Below, piece after piece: positions 7,942-17,923 of a DNA stretch of 64,000 nucleotides (position 1 is the stretch's first letter; each line of letters opens with the position of its first letter). The position numbers and the translations under genes are program-made. The stretch comes from Gammaproteobacteria bacterium (GTDB lineage Bacteria > Pseudomonadota > Gammaproteobacteria > Pseudomonadales > Cellvibrionaceae), in the NCBI GenBank assembly GCA_004173475.1, contig SEBU01000003.1:310001-374000 (forward strand). The letters are read 5' to 3'. The notes under the pieces were generated by a model. That model was not told the DNA's origin. It saw nothing but the letters and a program-made list of their open reading frames with translations, and made no database searches.

Positions 7942-8729
7942 GTTCCGAGCACAACAAAACGCTGGCTGAACTACAAGCCAGCCTGCAAGACTTTTTGCTG
8001 GATAAAAACCCCGACGCCAACGATTTAACATTGGAAACCCCAGCATTTTCGCGGCAAGAACGTTTGGCAATCTACTACAACGCCTATCGCCTGCGACTAA
8101 TTGATACTTTGGGCAATGATTATCCTGCGTTAAAATTTTATTTGGGTGACGATAATTTCGAAAAATTAGCGATTGCGTTTATCGATGCCCACCCGTCATA
8201 CCACCATTCGTTGCGCTGGTTTGGCGAAAAACTTTTTTTATTTTTACGTGATCATGATACCTGGAAAGAAAAAATTCATGTGATAGAGCTGGCGGAATTT
8301 GAGTGGGCGCAAATAACCGCGTTTGACGCCGCAGACGCATATCTAATTACGATTGATGATTTGAAGTCATTAGCACCAGAAGACTGGATGATGCTTCAGT
8401 TGAAATTTCATACATCAGTGCAAATTTTAAATTTTCTAAGTAATGCCCCTGAGCAGTGGGCTAGCATAATTAAAAATGAAAAAATTATCGCAACAGTACT
8501 TAGCCCTGAGGTACAAACATGGTTAGTTTGGCGAGAGGAGTTACAAGTCACCTATCGCCCGCTGGACAAACCCGAAGCTTGGGCTCTCACAGCTTTTTTA
8601 GCATCAAATAAATTTGCAGATGTTTGCGAAGGTCTATGTGAGTGGTTTGATGAAGAAAAAGTTCCTTTGCAAACCGTTCAGTATTTACAGCAGTGGATTC
8701 AAGGTGGTTTGATCGTAAAAATTTGCTAA
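7938..8729 (+). CDS. bufC: BufC/HvfC-type MNIO partner protein (DUF2063)
   Basis: 263-residue partner of the MNIO maturase. The N-terminal DUF2063 domain (about 5-95) has the typical LAELQASLQDFLLD, then RLAIYYNAYRLRLIDTLGNDYPALKFYLGDDNF and HPSYHHSLRWFGEKL. The C-terminal domain (about 100-263) is a winged-helix-like module thought to bind the precursor. In characterised systems this protein recruits the precursor peptide to the enzyme. The ATG at 7938 overlaps the DoxX stop (ATGA). It is the last gene of the operon; a weak 7-bp inverted repeat (8729-8757) follows before the convergent hrpA. Confidence 0.92.
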   Translation: MSSEHNKTLAELQASLQDFLLDKNPDANDLTLETPAFSRQERLAIYYNAYRLRLIDTLGNDYPALKFYLGDDNFEKLAIAFIDAHPSYHHSLRWFGEKLFLFLRDHDTWKEKIHVIELAEFEWAQITAFDAADAYLITIDDLKSLAPEDWMMLQLKFHTSVQILNFLSNAPEQWASIIKNEKIIATVLSPEVQTWLVWREELQVTYRPLDKPEAWALTAFLASNKFADVCEGLCEWFDEEKVPLQTVQYLQQWIQGGLIVKIC

Positions 8730-8807
8730 GTTATTACTTTAATATAATGAAATAACTGAAAAGGTGAGTCGTCATCCCTCTCGTAGCGCGATGACCGCAA
8801 ACTACAA

Positions 8808-11800
8808 TTAATTTCCGGCTAAAACTAATTCCCACTGTTTATCCAATCGCTTTGGTGAAATGGGGATTTGCGTCTTCAACGTTTGAGCAAATAGTGAAAC
8901 ACGCAACTCTTCTATCCACCATCGATACTCAACGAGCGCGATATTTTGTGTCATCACAAACGCACCTTCTTTTGCAATAAATTCCTGCAAGCGCTGCCAA
9001 TATGGTTGGATCTCTAATAGCGTTAATTTATCTTTTTGCGGATTAAGTGCGGCTTTTTCCAAACGCAGCTGGATAGCGCGCAAATAACGCGGATATTGAC
9101 GCAACCAGTCCTCGGGTGTTTTGTAAACTAATCCAGCATGAAATAACTCTTTTAGTTGGTCCTGAATATCGCTCAAGGTATAGGCGAGTGCTAACGCATT
9201 TTTTTGTTGCTTTATGGTTTTTTTAACGTCTACCAATAATTTCAAACTTGCTAAAAGGTGCGAGCAAAGCTCTTCTGCAACCGCCGCCAACTTATCTTTA
9301 CTATATGTAATCGCTGACTCAAAATCCTTTTTGGATCGAGGTAGCGTTAATGGATCCTTAAGAGCGAGTTGTTTAATAGCCGCGAGAATAATATCGTCCG
9401 AAACCTGGTCACGTGACCCTATACCGGCCAGCGTCAAAGCTATGTCCTGCCCTTTTAGTAATTCTTTCTGTAAATATTTTACGGTTTGATTAAGCTGCAA
9501 AAAAATCAAACGGGCAAGACCGCGCTGGGTCAAATCCAGTGCCTGTTGGGGATTATCAAGTACTTGTAAAGCGACAGAGGAAGATTTATCAACCAACGCA
9601 GGATAAGCGCGAATATTAATTCCGTTACGTTGCAATTGAATAGTCTGTGGCAAGGCATCGAAATCCCACTGAGTGATATTGTCACGCTCAACACTGGTTG
9701 CTGCAGACTGAATATTTTGCTGCACCTGCGCACGGTATTTTTCACGCAGAGGTATTAGATCGCGACCACTTGCGATTACTTTTCCCTTATCGTCCACAAT
9801 TTTAATGTTGAAGCGATAATAATTATCTACCTGCGCTTCCAACCAGGCATCGCCGTTAACTTCTACACCGGTTTGCCTTTTTAATTGCAAACCGAGAGCA
9901 TCAGTTAATGGTTTATTATCAGGCGCCATAGCTGCTAAAGCTTTGTCTACAACGTCCGGCACGGGAACAAAATGTTTACGTATTGATTTCGGTAAACTTT
10001 TCACCAAATTAATGCACTTATCGCGCAGCATTCCCGGCACCAGCCATTCAAGACGGTGCTCAGGCAACTGATGCAATACACTCATGGGCACATGAATACT
10101 AACTCCATCATCCGCGTGGTTAGGTTCGAAATGATACGTCAGTGGAAATACCATGCCGCGCCATTCAAGCTCGTTGGGAAATTGGGCATGGGTAATATCC
10201 AACGCGCCGTGCCGCATTAAAGTCTCACGACTAATGTATAAAATTTTAGGGTTTTCTTGCTCAGCTTTTTTACGCCAGTTTTCAAAGGCCGCTAAATTGG
10301 CAATGTGCTCAGGAATGACTTCGTTATAAAACTCGAAGATTACTTGTTCATCGGCCAAAATATCACGGCGACGGGACTTGGCTTCAAGGTCATCCAGTTC
10401 TTTTAGAAGATCTTGCTGATGCGTAAAAAAATTATTTACCTTGCCTTTATTCTGAAGATTCTTCCATTTTGGGTGCTGCGCATATTGTCCTTCAACAAAC
10501 GCTGACCGAATAAACACTTCACGAGCAACAATAGGATCTATATGAGCATAAGGAACGGATTTTTTTTCAACAAGAGTTAAACCATATAGACTTACTTTTT
10601 CGTACGCCATTACCTGACCGCTGTGGCTATTATAATGCGGCTCGAAATACTGTCGCTTTACCAAATGCTCCGCTGCGACAAGAGCCCACTCCGGCTCTAT
10701 TTTTGCGACTGTATGTGCAAATAATTTTGAAGTTTCAATAAGCTCCGCGGCCATAATCCATTTGGGCGTTTTTTTAATTAATGACGAACCGGGAAAAATA
10801 CTAAACTTGCGATTGCGAGCACCGAGATATTCACGCTCCTCATGATTGAAACCCAAATTACCGAGCAAACCGCTTAAGAGCGCTTTATGTACTGCTTCAT
10901 AATTTGCAGGTTCAGCGTTTATTCTGAAACCTAAATCTTTAATAGCAACGCACAACTGGTGATGAATATCTCGCCATTCACGCAATCGTAAATAGTTAAG
11001 GAACTCTTTTTTACAAAGTTTGCGTAATTGGTTTTGCGAAAGTTCCTGACGCTGGACTTCGAAATAGTCCCACAAATTTACGTAACCCAGAAAATCTGAA
11101 TGCTCTGACCAAAAACGACGATGCATTTGGTCGGCAGCTTGTTGTTTCTCACTAGGTCTATCGCGCGGGTCTTGCACCGACAATGCACTAGCAATGATTA
11201 GTAATTCTCGTATGCAAGATTGTTCTTGAGCTGCTAACAACATTCGTGCGAGGCGCGGATCAAGCGGAAGTTTACTGAGTTGTGTGCCCACCGGAGTTAG
11301 CTGATTTTTGCTGTTAACGGCTTGTAATTCCTCCAGTAATTTATAGCCGTCGCTAATCAAACGATGATCAGGTGCATCAATAAAAGGAAATTTATGGATA
11401 TCACCCATGCGCAAATGCAACATCTGCAGAATAACTGCCGCAAGATTTGTGCGTAAAATTTCCGCATCGGTAAACGCAGGGCGATTATTGAAATCTTCCT
11501 CACTATACAAGCGAATACAGATACCCTCAGCAACCCGACCACAACGACCCTTACGTTGATTCGCGCTGGCTTGGGATACGGGCTCGATAGGTAAACGTTG
11601 TACTTTGGTGCGATAGGAATAGCGCGATACGCGCGCAAAACCGGGATCAATAACATAACGAATTCCCGGAACCGTAATTGACGTTTCTGCTACGTTGGTA
11701 GCCAACACAATGCGCCGACCTGTATGCGGTGCGAACACACGTTGTTGCTCTGCCAAACTCAACCGCGCATAAAACGGTACAACGTCCATATGCGCAAACT

Positions 11801-12767
11801 GAGCTTTACGCAACGCTTCTGCAGCCTCGCGAATTTCTCGTTCCCCGCTCAAGAAAACTAAAATATCACCGCCGCGCATACTGCCAGCTTTTTCATGCAA
11901 TTCAATTTCATGAACTGCTTCTACCATTGCGCTGTAAATATCCTGTTCACTATCGTCAGATTCTTCGTCTTTGGTTGTGGATTCAAATAGTGGCCGATAC
12001 CAAACATCTACCGGAAAGGTGCGACCAGAAACCTCGATAACGGGAGCGCCATTAAAATGTGCGGAGAATTTTTCAAGATCTATTGTGGCGGAAGTAATAA
12101 TTAATTTTAGATCGGGCCTGCGCGGCAATAATTGTTTTAAGTAACCGAGCAGAAAATCTATATTTAAACTGCGCTCATGCGCCTCATCAATAATGAGGGT
12201 GTCATATTTATTGAGGTAAGGATCGTTTTGGATTTCAGCGAGCAAAATCCCGTCCGTCATGACTTTGATTAAGGTTTGATCGCTGGACTGATCACTAAAG
12301 CGAACCTGATAGCCCACCTTTTCACCTAGCTTTGTTTTTAATTCATCTGCAATGCGATTCGCAACTGTGTTCGCGGCAATTCTGCGCGGTTGTGTGTGGC
12401 CGATTAATCCCCGGGTACCTCGACCTATACTTAAACAGATTTTAGGAATCTGAGTGGTTTTACCTGAACCCGTTTCACCTGCCAACACAACAACCTGGTT
12501 GTTGGCAATCAGTTCAGCAATTTCAGTGCGCTTTTCACAAACAGGTAAATCAGGAAATTCGATATGCGCTGGAATCAATTGGTGCCGCGCTATAACCGCA
12601 GCTTGGGAACGCTCAATATTCACCTTCCATTTTTCCAGAGCGTCTTCGAAAGGTTTTTTAGCGCGAGCTAATTTTTCAAGCTCCGCCAGACGGCGCTGCA
12701 AACGATGATGATCTTTTGCCATCAAGCCTGTTAATAGTTTCTTATAATCTTGCCACTCGCTCGCCAT
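8808..12767 (-). CDS. hrpA: ATP-dependent RNA helicase HrpA (DEAH)
   Basis: 1319-residue DEAH-box helicase, the usual HrpA length (E. coli about 1300). Residues 85-245 form RecA domain 1 with Walker A GETGSGKT (97-104), TQPRR motif Ia, DEAH (194-197) and SAT. Domain 2 carries VFLSGEREI, TNVAETSITVPGI and QRKGRCGRV. Then come the winged-helix/HA2 and OB-fold regions and the long C-terminal DUF3418 domain specific to HrpA (WGM/FPLTYHFEPNHADDGVSIHVP region onward). HrpA rescues stalled or collided ribosomes and takes part in mRNA processing. It is convergent with the bufferin operon and divergent from the CHASE3 kinase. HrpB, its paralogue, lies at 57889-60321. Confidence 0.97.
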   Translation of the reverse strand: MASEWQDYKKLLTGLMAKDHHRLQRRLAELEKLARAKKPFEDALEKWKVNIERSQAAVIARHQLIPAHIEFPDLPVCEKRTEIAELIANNQVVVLAGETGSGKTTQIPKICLSIGRGTRGLIGHTQPRRIAANTVANRIADELKTKLGEKVGYQVRFSDQSSDQTLIKVMTDGILLAEIQNDPYLNKYDTLIIDEAHERSLNIDFLLGYLKQLLPRRPDLKLIITSATIDLEKFSAHFNGAPVIEVSGRTFPVDVWYRPLFESTTKDEESDDSEQDIYSAMVEAVHEIELHEKAGSMRGGDILVFLSGEREIREAAEALRKAQFAHMDVVPFYARLSLAEQQRVFAPHTGRRIVLATNVAETSITVPGIRYVIDPGFARVSRYSYRTKVQRLPIEPVSQASANQRKGRCGRVAEGICIRLYSEEDFNNRPAFTDAEILRTNLAAVILQMLHLRMGDIHKFPFIDAPDHRLISDGYKLLEELQAVNSKNQLTPVGTQLSKLPLDPRLARMLLAAQEQSCIRELLIIASALSVQDPRDRPSEKQQAADQMHRRFWSEHSDFLGYVNLWDYFEVQRQELSQNQLRKLCKKEFLNYLRLREWRDIHHQLCVAIKDLGFRINAEPANYEAVHKALLSGLLGNLGFNHEEREYLGARNRKFSIFPGSSLIKKTPKWIMAAELIETSKLFAHTVAKIEPEWALVAAEHLVKRQYFEPHYNSHSGQVMAYEKVSLYGLTLVEKKSVPYAHIDPIVAREVFIRSAFVEGQYAQHPKWKNLQNKGKVNNFFTHQQDLLKELDDLEAKSRRRDILADEQVIFEFYNEVIPEHIANLAAFENWRKKAEQENPKILYISRETLMRHGALDITHAQFPNELEWRGMVFPLTYHFEPNHADDGVSIHVPMSVLHQLPEHRLEWLVPGMLRDKCINLVKSLPKSIRKHFVPVPDVVDKALAAMAPDNKPLTDALGLQLKRQTGVEVNGDAWLEAQVDNYYRFNIKIVDDKGKVIASGRDLIPLREKYRAQVQQNIQSAATSVERDNITQWDFDALPQTIQLQRNGINIRAYPALVDKSSSVALQVLDNPQQALDLTQRGLARLIFLQLNQTVKYLQKELLKGQDIALTLAGIGSRDQVSDDIILAAIKQLALKDPLTLPRSKKDFESAITYSKDKLAAVAEELCSHLLASLKLLVDVKKTIKQQKNALALAYTLSDIQDQLKELFHAGLVYKTPEDWLRQYPRYLRAIQLRLEKAALNPQKDKLTLLEIQPYWQRLQEFIAKEGAFVMTQNIALVEYRWWIEELRVSLFAQTLKTQIPISPKRLDKQWELVLAGN

Positions 12768-13035
12768 GCCAACCGCCCTTTTAAATCAGGTGCGCATAGT
12801 AAGGCTTCGTGCTGTCGATTTTCAATTTTCTGCTTAATCCTCTTCGTGTTTTTGACAAATATCGTCCTGACGGATCTTTAAATAGGTAATATGTCACAGC
12901 CGCGATAATACAAACCGTTAGTCGGGCAATCTTAAGTGGGCCAGCGCACAGTCACTTAAAAACACCTTAGCTATTCTCCTCAGCTTTTGGCTGGCGGCCT
13001 GCCATCTCAAAACATATAAATAACGTGGGACACCG

Positions 13036-16000
13036 ATGAAAAATCTGCTTGATCTCAATGAAAATCAATTTCGTAAGATCTTACTTAAAAACATAATTGC
13101 GCCACTGGTCGCAGGGCTTATCAGCGCTGTATTATTCGTCGCTTTGATCCTTTATCTTCTCAATGCCTTGAAATGGGTAGCTCATACGGAAACGGTTATC
13201 GGCAAAACCAATGAGGTCGCCAAATTGACCGTGGATATGCAAACCGGTTTACGCGGTTACCTTATTACTGGTGAAGAATCCTTTCTGGCGCCCTACCGCT
13301 CCGCGAAGTCTAAATTCGGTGTGGATATAGCGGCCTTAATGGAAATAACTGCCGATAACCCCGCACAAACTGATCGCTTGAAAAAACTTTCGGTAATGCA
13401 GCAAGATTGGGATGAGTACGCCCAACGCGCGATTGAACTAAGACGTAACAATCAAGATTATGCTGCATTGGTACGAAGCCGCGGAGCTGTCGAATTCGAT
13501 GCAATACGCTCTGAGTTGGATGAATTTCAAAACACCGAAAAAGAGCTGCTCAGCTCGCGCAACCAAGCCGCTGAAAAAATCACCATCACGAGCGTTGCTG
13601 TTTATCTACTGATCACCTTTGTTCTCACTGGTGTTCTAAGTTATATCGGGCGTCGCGAGCTCATGAAACTCTCGATCAGCTATGGCGCAAGCTTGCAGGA
13701 GCGTCAAAAACATGCGGATCTTTTGGAAGAACAAGCGTGGCAACGCGACGGACAAGTTCAACTGAGCGAACTAACACTCGGGCAAAATTCCTTAAATACT
13801 ATTGGTGAAACCACCCTGGATTTTCTCGCGAATTATCTCGGTGTGATCGTTGCAGCCCTTTATGTTCGCAGCGAAGCCGATGGTAAGTTGCAACGTGTGG
13901 CAAGTTTTGGCGCTAGCAAAGAAGACGAGCAAAAAATTCAGGAATATGTCGCTAACGAAAGCTTGGTCGGTCAAACCATGGCATCAAAGCGCATGCTACA
14001 ACTTAGTGACATACCCGATCATTACCTGAAAATTAATTCGGGTCTCGGTGAAATGTCGCCACGGCATATTATTTTGGCGCCGCTTCGCTATGAAGGCCAA
14101 ACCAAAGGTGTAATTGAACTTGGATTTTTGAAAGAGCCGCAAAAGCGCGATGTGGAATTCGTTTCGATTATTACTGCCAATATCGGCAGCACTCTTGAAG
14201 CTGCTATGTCACGCATACGTCTGCAAAAAGCATTCGAAGAAACGCAGCAACTCAATGAGGAGTTACAAGTTCAACAAGAAGAGTTGCGAACATCTAACGA
14301 AGAACTTGAAGAGCAATCGCGAGCGCTTGAAGAATCTCAAATCTTGTTAGAAAGCCAAAAAGCCGAGCTCGAACAGATCAATGAAAAATTAGTGGATCAA
14401 GCCGCTGCGCTAGACCAGAAAAATACCACGCTAAATACTGTGCAAATAGAACTGGAGGCGCGCGCGCAAGAATTGCAACGTGCTAGCAAATACAAATCTG
14501 AATTCCTTGCTAACATGTCGCACGAGTTGCGCACGCCACTTAACAGCTCGATGATTCTAGCCAAACTGCTGGCGGAAAACTCCAAGGGTAATCTCAACGA
14601 CGAGCAAATCCAATTTGCAAAAAGTATTTATTCTGCTGGTAATGATTTGCTAAATTTAATTAACGATATTCTGGATATATCCAAAGTAGAAGCAGGCAAG
14701 CTTGAGCTCGTGCCAGAAGATGTTTCTTTACAGCGCTTGGCTGATTCGCTGCAAATGGCATTCAAGCCGCTCGCGGAGCAAAAGAAATTGGAATTTGTCA
14801 GCCATGTTGACACCACCATCAACAGAACAATCAATACCGATCAACAGCGCCTGGAACAAATTTTAAAAAATCTTTTGTCAAATGCGCTCAAGTTTACCGA
14901 GAAAGGGCACATTAAACTTAGCATCACGAAGGACGCAAATACCGGGATTATTTTTTCTGTGACAGATTCGGGGATCGGAATAGCGCCGGATCAACAACAA
15001 ATCATTTTTGAAGCTTTTCAACAAGCGGATGGCAGCATTAGCCGACGTTATGGTGGCACTGGATTGGGGCTCTCTATCTCTCGCGATTTAGCGCACCTTC
15101 TTGGTGGCTCCATTAGCGTAGTGAGCGATCAAGGTAAAGGCAGCACATTTAGCTTGCACCTACCCTTCACCATGCCCGATGCGGCAGCGCCCGCACTGGA
15201 AATTCCTATTGTGACAACGCCAGTAACTTCGGCATCAAGCACAACGCCTGTAACTCCCACATTCGAATTTCCGGATGATCGTCACACTGATCTGTCAAAT
15301 GGCCGCACTGTGTTGGTAATTGAAGATGACATAGACTTTGCAAAAATTCTTTTTGCACTTGCGCACGATGAAAAATATCAATGCTTGGTTGCAAATACCG
15401 CAGCCCAAGGTATTTCCATGGCCTGTGACTTTGTGCCCGACGCTATACTGCTGGATTTAGGTTTGCCTGATACATCGGGCATGAGCGTGTTGCAAAAATT
15501 AAAATCCAATCCACTGACTCGCCATATCCCTGTGCACATTGTTTCAGCCTCCGATCGCGCTGAAGCAGCAATGCAATTGGGTGCGATGGGTTACATCGTG
15601 AAGCCGACAACGCGTGAGCGTTTGCGAGATGTTTTTGAAAAAATCGAATCAAAGCTTACCCAGAAAATGAAAAAAGTGCTTCTAGTTGAGGATGATGAGC
15701 TGCAACGAAAAAGCGTTACACAGCTTATTGGTGACGACGATATAGAAATTACTGCAGTCGAATCCGGTGCGGAGGCCATCGCGCATCTTAATAACACTAT
15801 TTTCGATTGCATGATTATTGATTTGAAATTACCTGACATGCAAGGTCACGAGCTTTTACAGCGAATGTCTGTGGAAGATATTTGCAGTTTTCCGCCAGTC
15901 ATTGTCTACACAGGACGTAATCTCACACGCGATGAAGAAAATAATTTATTGAAATATTCGCGTTCGATCATTATCAAAGGTGCTCGCTCACCAGAGCGCT

Positions 16001-16485
16001 TGCTCGATGAAGTGACGCTTTTCCTGCACAAGGTTGAATCGCAATTATCCACTGAGCGGCAATCCATGCTCAAAACCGTGCGAGGTCGCGACCGTGCATT
16101 GGAAGGCAGAAAAATTTTATTAGTAGATGACGATATGCGAAATATTTTTGCATTATCCGGCGCGCTTGAACAAAAAGGCGCCATCATTGAAGTGGGTCGT
16201 AATGGCTTCGAAGCGATTAGTAAATTGAATGAAACACCAGAGATTGATTTAGTACTTATGGATATCATGATGCCAGGCATGGACGGCCTTGAAGCCACAC
16301 GTCGCATTCGTGCTGACGAGCGATTCCAAAAACTTCCTATCATTGCCGTAACAGCCAAAGCGATGAAAGATGATCAGGAACAATGTTTAAAAGCCGGGGC
16401 ATCCGATTATTTGGCAAAGCCTATTGATATAGACAGGCTTTATTCATTGCTGCGTGTGTGGATGCCTAGTTTGGAACGCATTTAA
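13036..16485 (+). CDS. Hybrid sensor histidine kinase: CHASE3-GAF-HisKA-HATPase-3xREC
   Basis: 1149-residue inner-membrane hybrid kinase. TM1 covers about 19-46. A CHASE3 extracellular domain follows with the signature MQTGLRGYLITGEESFL, then TM2 at about 183-204. A GAF domain spans about 240-395 and a long coiled coil runs to 480. HisKA has phospho-acceptor H496 in NMSHELRTPLNS. HATPase boxes are NLLSNALKF, DSGIGI and GGTGLGLSI. Three receivers follow with acceptor aspartates D807, D929 and D1076; REC2 lacks the usual conserved KP turn (IIIKGARSPE). The stop codon shares its A with the start of the next gene, CheR. Three receivers in series suggest a branched phosphorelay. The signal sensed is unknown. 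Confidence 0.95.
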   Translation: MKNLLDLNENQFRKILLKNIIAPLVAGLISAVLFVALILYLLNALKWVAHTETVIGKTNEVAKLTVDMQTGLRGYLITGEESFLAPYRSAKSKFGVDIAALMEITADNPAQTDRLKKLSVMQQDWDEYAQRAIELRRNNQDYAALVRSRGAVEFDAIRSELDEFQNTEKELLSSRNQAAEKITITSVAVYLLITFVLTGVLSYIGRRELMKLSISYGASLQERQKHADLLEEQAWQRDGQVQLSELTLGQNSLNTIGETTLDFLANYLGVIVAALYVRSEADGKLQRVASFGASKEDEQKIQEYVANESLVGQTMASKRMLQLSDIPDHYLKINSGLGEMSPRHIILAPLRYEGQTKGVIELGFLKEPQKRDVEFVSIITANIGSTLEAAMSRIRLQKAFEETQQLNEELQVQQEELRTSNEELEEQSRALEESQILLESQKAELEQINEKLVDQAAALDQKNTTLNTVQIELEARAQELQRASKYKSEFLANMSHELRTPLNSSMILAKLLAENSKGNLNDEQIQFAKSIYSAGNDLLNLINDILDISKVEAGKLELVPEDVSLQRLADSLQMAFKPLAEQKKLEFVSHVDTTINRTINTDQQRLEQILKNLLSNALKFTEKGHIKLSITKDANTGIIFSVTDSGIGIAPDQQQIIFEAFQQADGSISRRYGGTGLGLSISRDLAHLLGGSISVVSDQGKGSTFSLHLPFTMPDAAAPALEIPIVTTPVTSASSTTPVTPTFEFPDDRHTDLSNGRTVLVIEDDIDFAKILFALAHDEKYQCLVANTAAQGISMACDFVPDAILLDLGLPDTSGMSVLQKLKSNPLTRHIPVHIVSASDRAEAAMQLGAMGYIVKPTTRERLRDVFEKIESKLTQKMKKVLLVEDDELQRKSVTQLIGDDDIEITAVESGAEAIAHLNNTIFDCMIIDLKLPDMQGHELLQRMSVEDICSFPPVIVYTGRNLTRDEENNLLKYSRSIIIKGARSPERLLDEVTLFLHKVESQLSTERQSMLKTVRGRDRALEGRKILLVDDDMRNIFALSGALEQKGAIIEVGRNGFEAISKLNETPEIDLVLMDIMMPGMDGLEATRRIRADERFQKLPIIAVTAKAMKDDQEQCLKAGASDYLAKPIDIDRLYSLLRVWMPSLERI

Positions 16486-17306
16486 TGTCGGATTCTATGG
16501 ATACTGATATTGAAATAAAATTGCTAATTGAAGCAATTTATCTCAAATACAGTTATGACTTTCGTAACTATTCCGGAGCGTCGCAAAAGCGCAGAATTTT
16601 GCACGCGGTGAAGCAGCTAAAATACGAATCTATATCTGAACTCCAGATGCGTATTTTGCAAGAGCCGGATGCGTTCATGGCGTTACTTCAGTACATTACT
16701 ATTCCGACCACCGAGATGTTTCGTGACGCCAGTTATTTTTTAGCGCTACGCGAAGAAGTTGTTCCATTTTTAAAAACTTATCCTTCTTTAAAAATCTGGG
16801 TCGCTGGATGCAGCACAGGTGAAGAACTTTATTCCATGGCCATTTTGCTAAAGGAAGAAGGTTTATTGGAGCGCAGTATTATTTACGCAACCGATATAAA
16901 TCCTGTATCGCTTGAACGCGCGCGCAAAGGGATTTTCTCGCTGGACCGAGTGCGCTCCTACACCCAAAATTATCAGCAAGCGGGTGGTAAGGCTGCCTTT
17001 TCGGATTACTATACGGCGGCATACGAAAGCGCATTATTTGATCGTTCGCTGTGCGAAAACATTAGCTTCGCTGACCATAGTCTTGCTACCGACAGTGTGT
17101 TTGCAGAAACCCACTTAATCAGTTGTCGCAACGTGATGATTTATTTTAACCATGATTTACAGGAGCGCGCTCTCGGGCTTTTTCACGAGTCCTTGTGCCA
17201 TCGAGGCTTCTTAGGTTTAGGCAGTAAAGAGAGCCTGGACTTTTCCGGATACGCGAATTTATTTGAACCACTCGTGAAACAACAAAGGTTGTTTCGAAAA
17301 GTTTAA
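16485..17306 (+). CDS. CheR-type protein-glutamate methyltransferase
   Basis: 273-residue CheR methyltransferase, which transfers methyl groups from S-adenosylmethionine to glutamates. An N-terminal helical domain (about 5-75, FRNYSGASQKRRILHAV) is followed by the SAM-binding domain with VAGCSTGEELYSMAILL (motif I), YATDINP and HLISCRNVMIYF. The ATG overlaps the previous stop (TAATG), so translation is coupled to the hybrid kinase. No chemoreceptor or CheA/CheW gene lies nearby, so the substrate is probably not a classical chemoreceptor. Modification of the neighbouring kinase is an attractive but unproven idea. Confidence 0.95.
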   Translation: MSDSMDTDIEIKLLIEAIYLKYSYDFRNYSGASQKRRILHAVKQLKYESISELQMRILQEPDAFMALLQYITIPTTEMFRDASYFLALREEVVPFLKTYPSLKIWVAGCSTGEELYSMAILLKEEGLLERSIIYATDINPVSLERARKGIFSLDRVRSYTQNYQQAGGKAAFSDYYTAAYESALFDRSLCENISFADHSLATDSVFAETHLISCRNVMIYFNHDLQERALGLFHESLCHRGFLGLGSKESLDFSGYANLFEPLVKQQRLFRKV

Positions 17307-17327
17307 TGCGGAATGTTTTGAGCTTAT

Positions 17328-17906
17328 ATGGCAACTAAACGCAAAACAGCTATTCAAGCCGTGGCTATAGGTGCATCTGCCGGTGGTATAAGTGCGCTTT
17401 TGCAAATACTTAAACCCTTACCCGCAACGTTTCGTCTTCCTATTATGATTGTGCTGCATCTTCCGCATGATCGAGACAGCAAGTTGGCGGAAGTTTTTGG
17501 GCACCACGTAGCTATGCCGGTTCAACAAGCACGAGACAAAGAGTGGATAAAACCTGGAATAATTTATATCGCTGGTTCGGGTTACCATTTATCGGTAGAA
17601 AAAAATTTTAGCTTTTCATTGAGCACTGAAGATCCCGAATGTTTTGCGCGCCCCTCCATAGACATACTTATGCAATCCGCAGCGGATGCCTATGGTAGAG
17701 AACTCGCGGGCGTCGTGCTAACAGGTGCGAATCACGATGGTGCAGCCGGACTTGCGAGTATTAAGTCAGCTGGCGGGTTGTGTATAGTGCAAGACCCGAA
17801 TGAAGCAGAAGTTCCGGTTATGCCGCGAGCAGCCATGAATGTTTGTAAACCGGATTTTGTGCTCACGTTAAATGAGATACATGAGTTACTGAAAAGTTTA
17901 GCGTAA
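17328..17906 (+). CDS. Stand-alone CheB methylesterase domain
   Basis: 192-residue protein consisting only of the CheB C-terminal methylesterase/deamidase domain; the usual N-terminal receiver is absent. The catalytic triad is visible: S17 in AIGASAGG, H45 in VLHLPHDRDS and D138 in LTGANHDGAAG, with GMPxxA replaced by VMPRAAM. It removes methyl groups added by CheR. Lacking a receiver, it may be constitutively active or controlled by a neighbour, such as the receivers of the hybrid kinase. It lies 21 bases after cheR and 17 bases before the next kinase gene, in one operon. Confidence 0.95.
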   Translation: MATKRKTAIQAVAIGASAGGISALLQILKPLPATFRLPIMIVLHLPHDRDSKLAEVFGHHVAMPVQQARDKEWIKPGIIYIAGSGYHLSVEKNFSFSLSTEDPECFARPSIDILMQSAADAYGRELAGVVLTGANHDGAAGLASIKSAGGLCIVQDPNEAEVPVMPRAAMNVCKPDFVLTLNEIHELLKSLA

Positions 17907-17923
17907 TAGATTAGAGACTAATT

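Noticed and set aside
8729-8757. AGTTATT/AATAACT hairpin after bufC
   Set aside because: Only 7 AT-rich pairs and no U-run; too weak to call a terminator.
15906-16358. 150-codon minus-strand frame opposite the hybrid kinase
   Set aside because: Antisense to REC2/REC3, low-complexity Ser/Arg composition; mirror of a real coding region.
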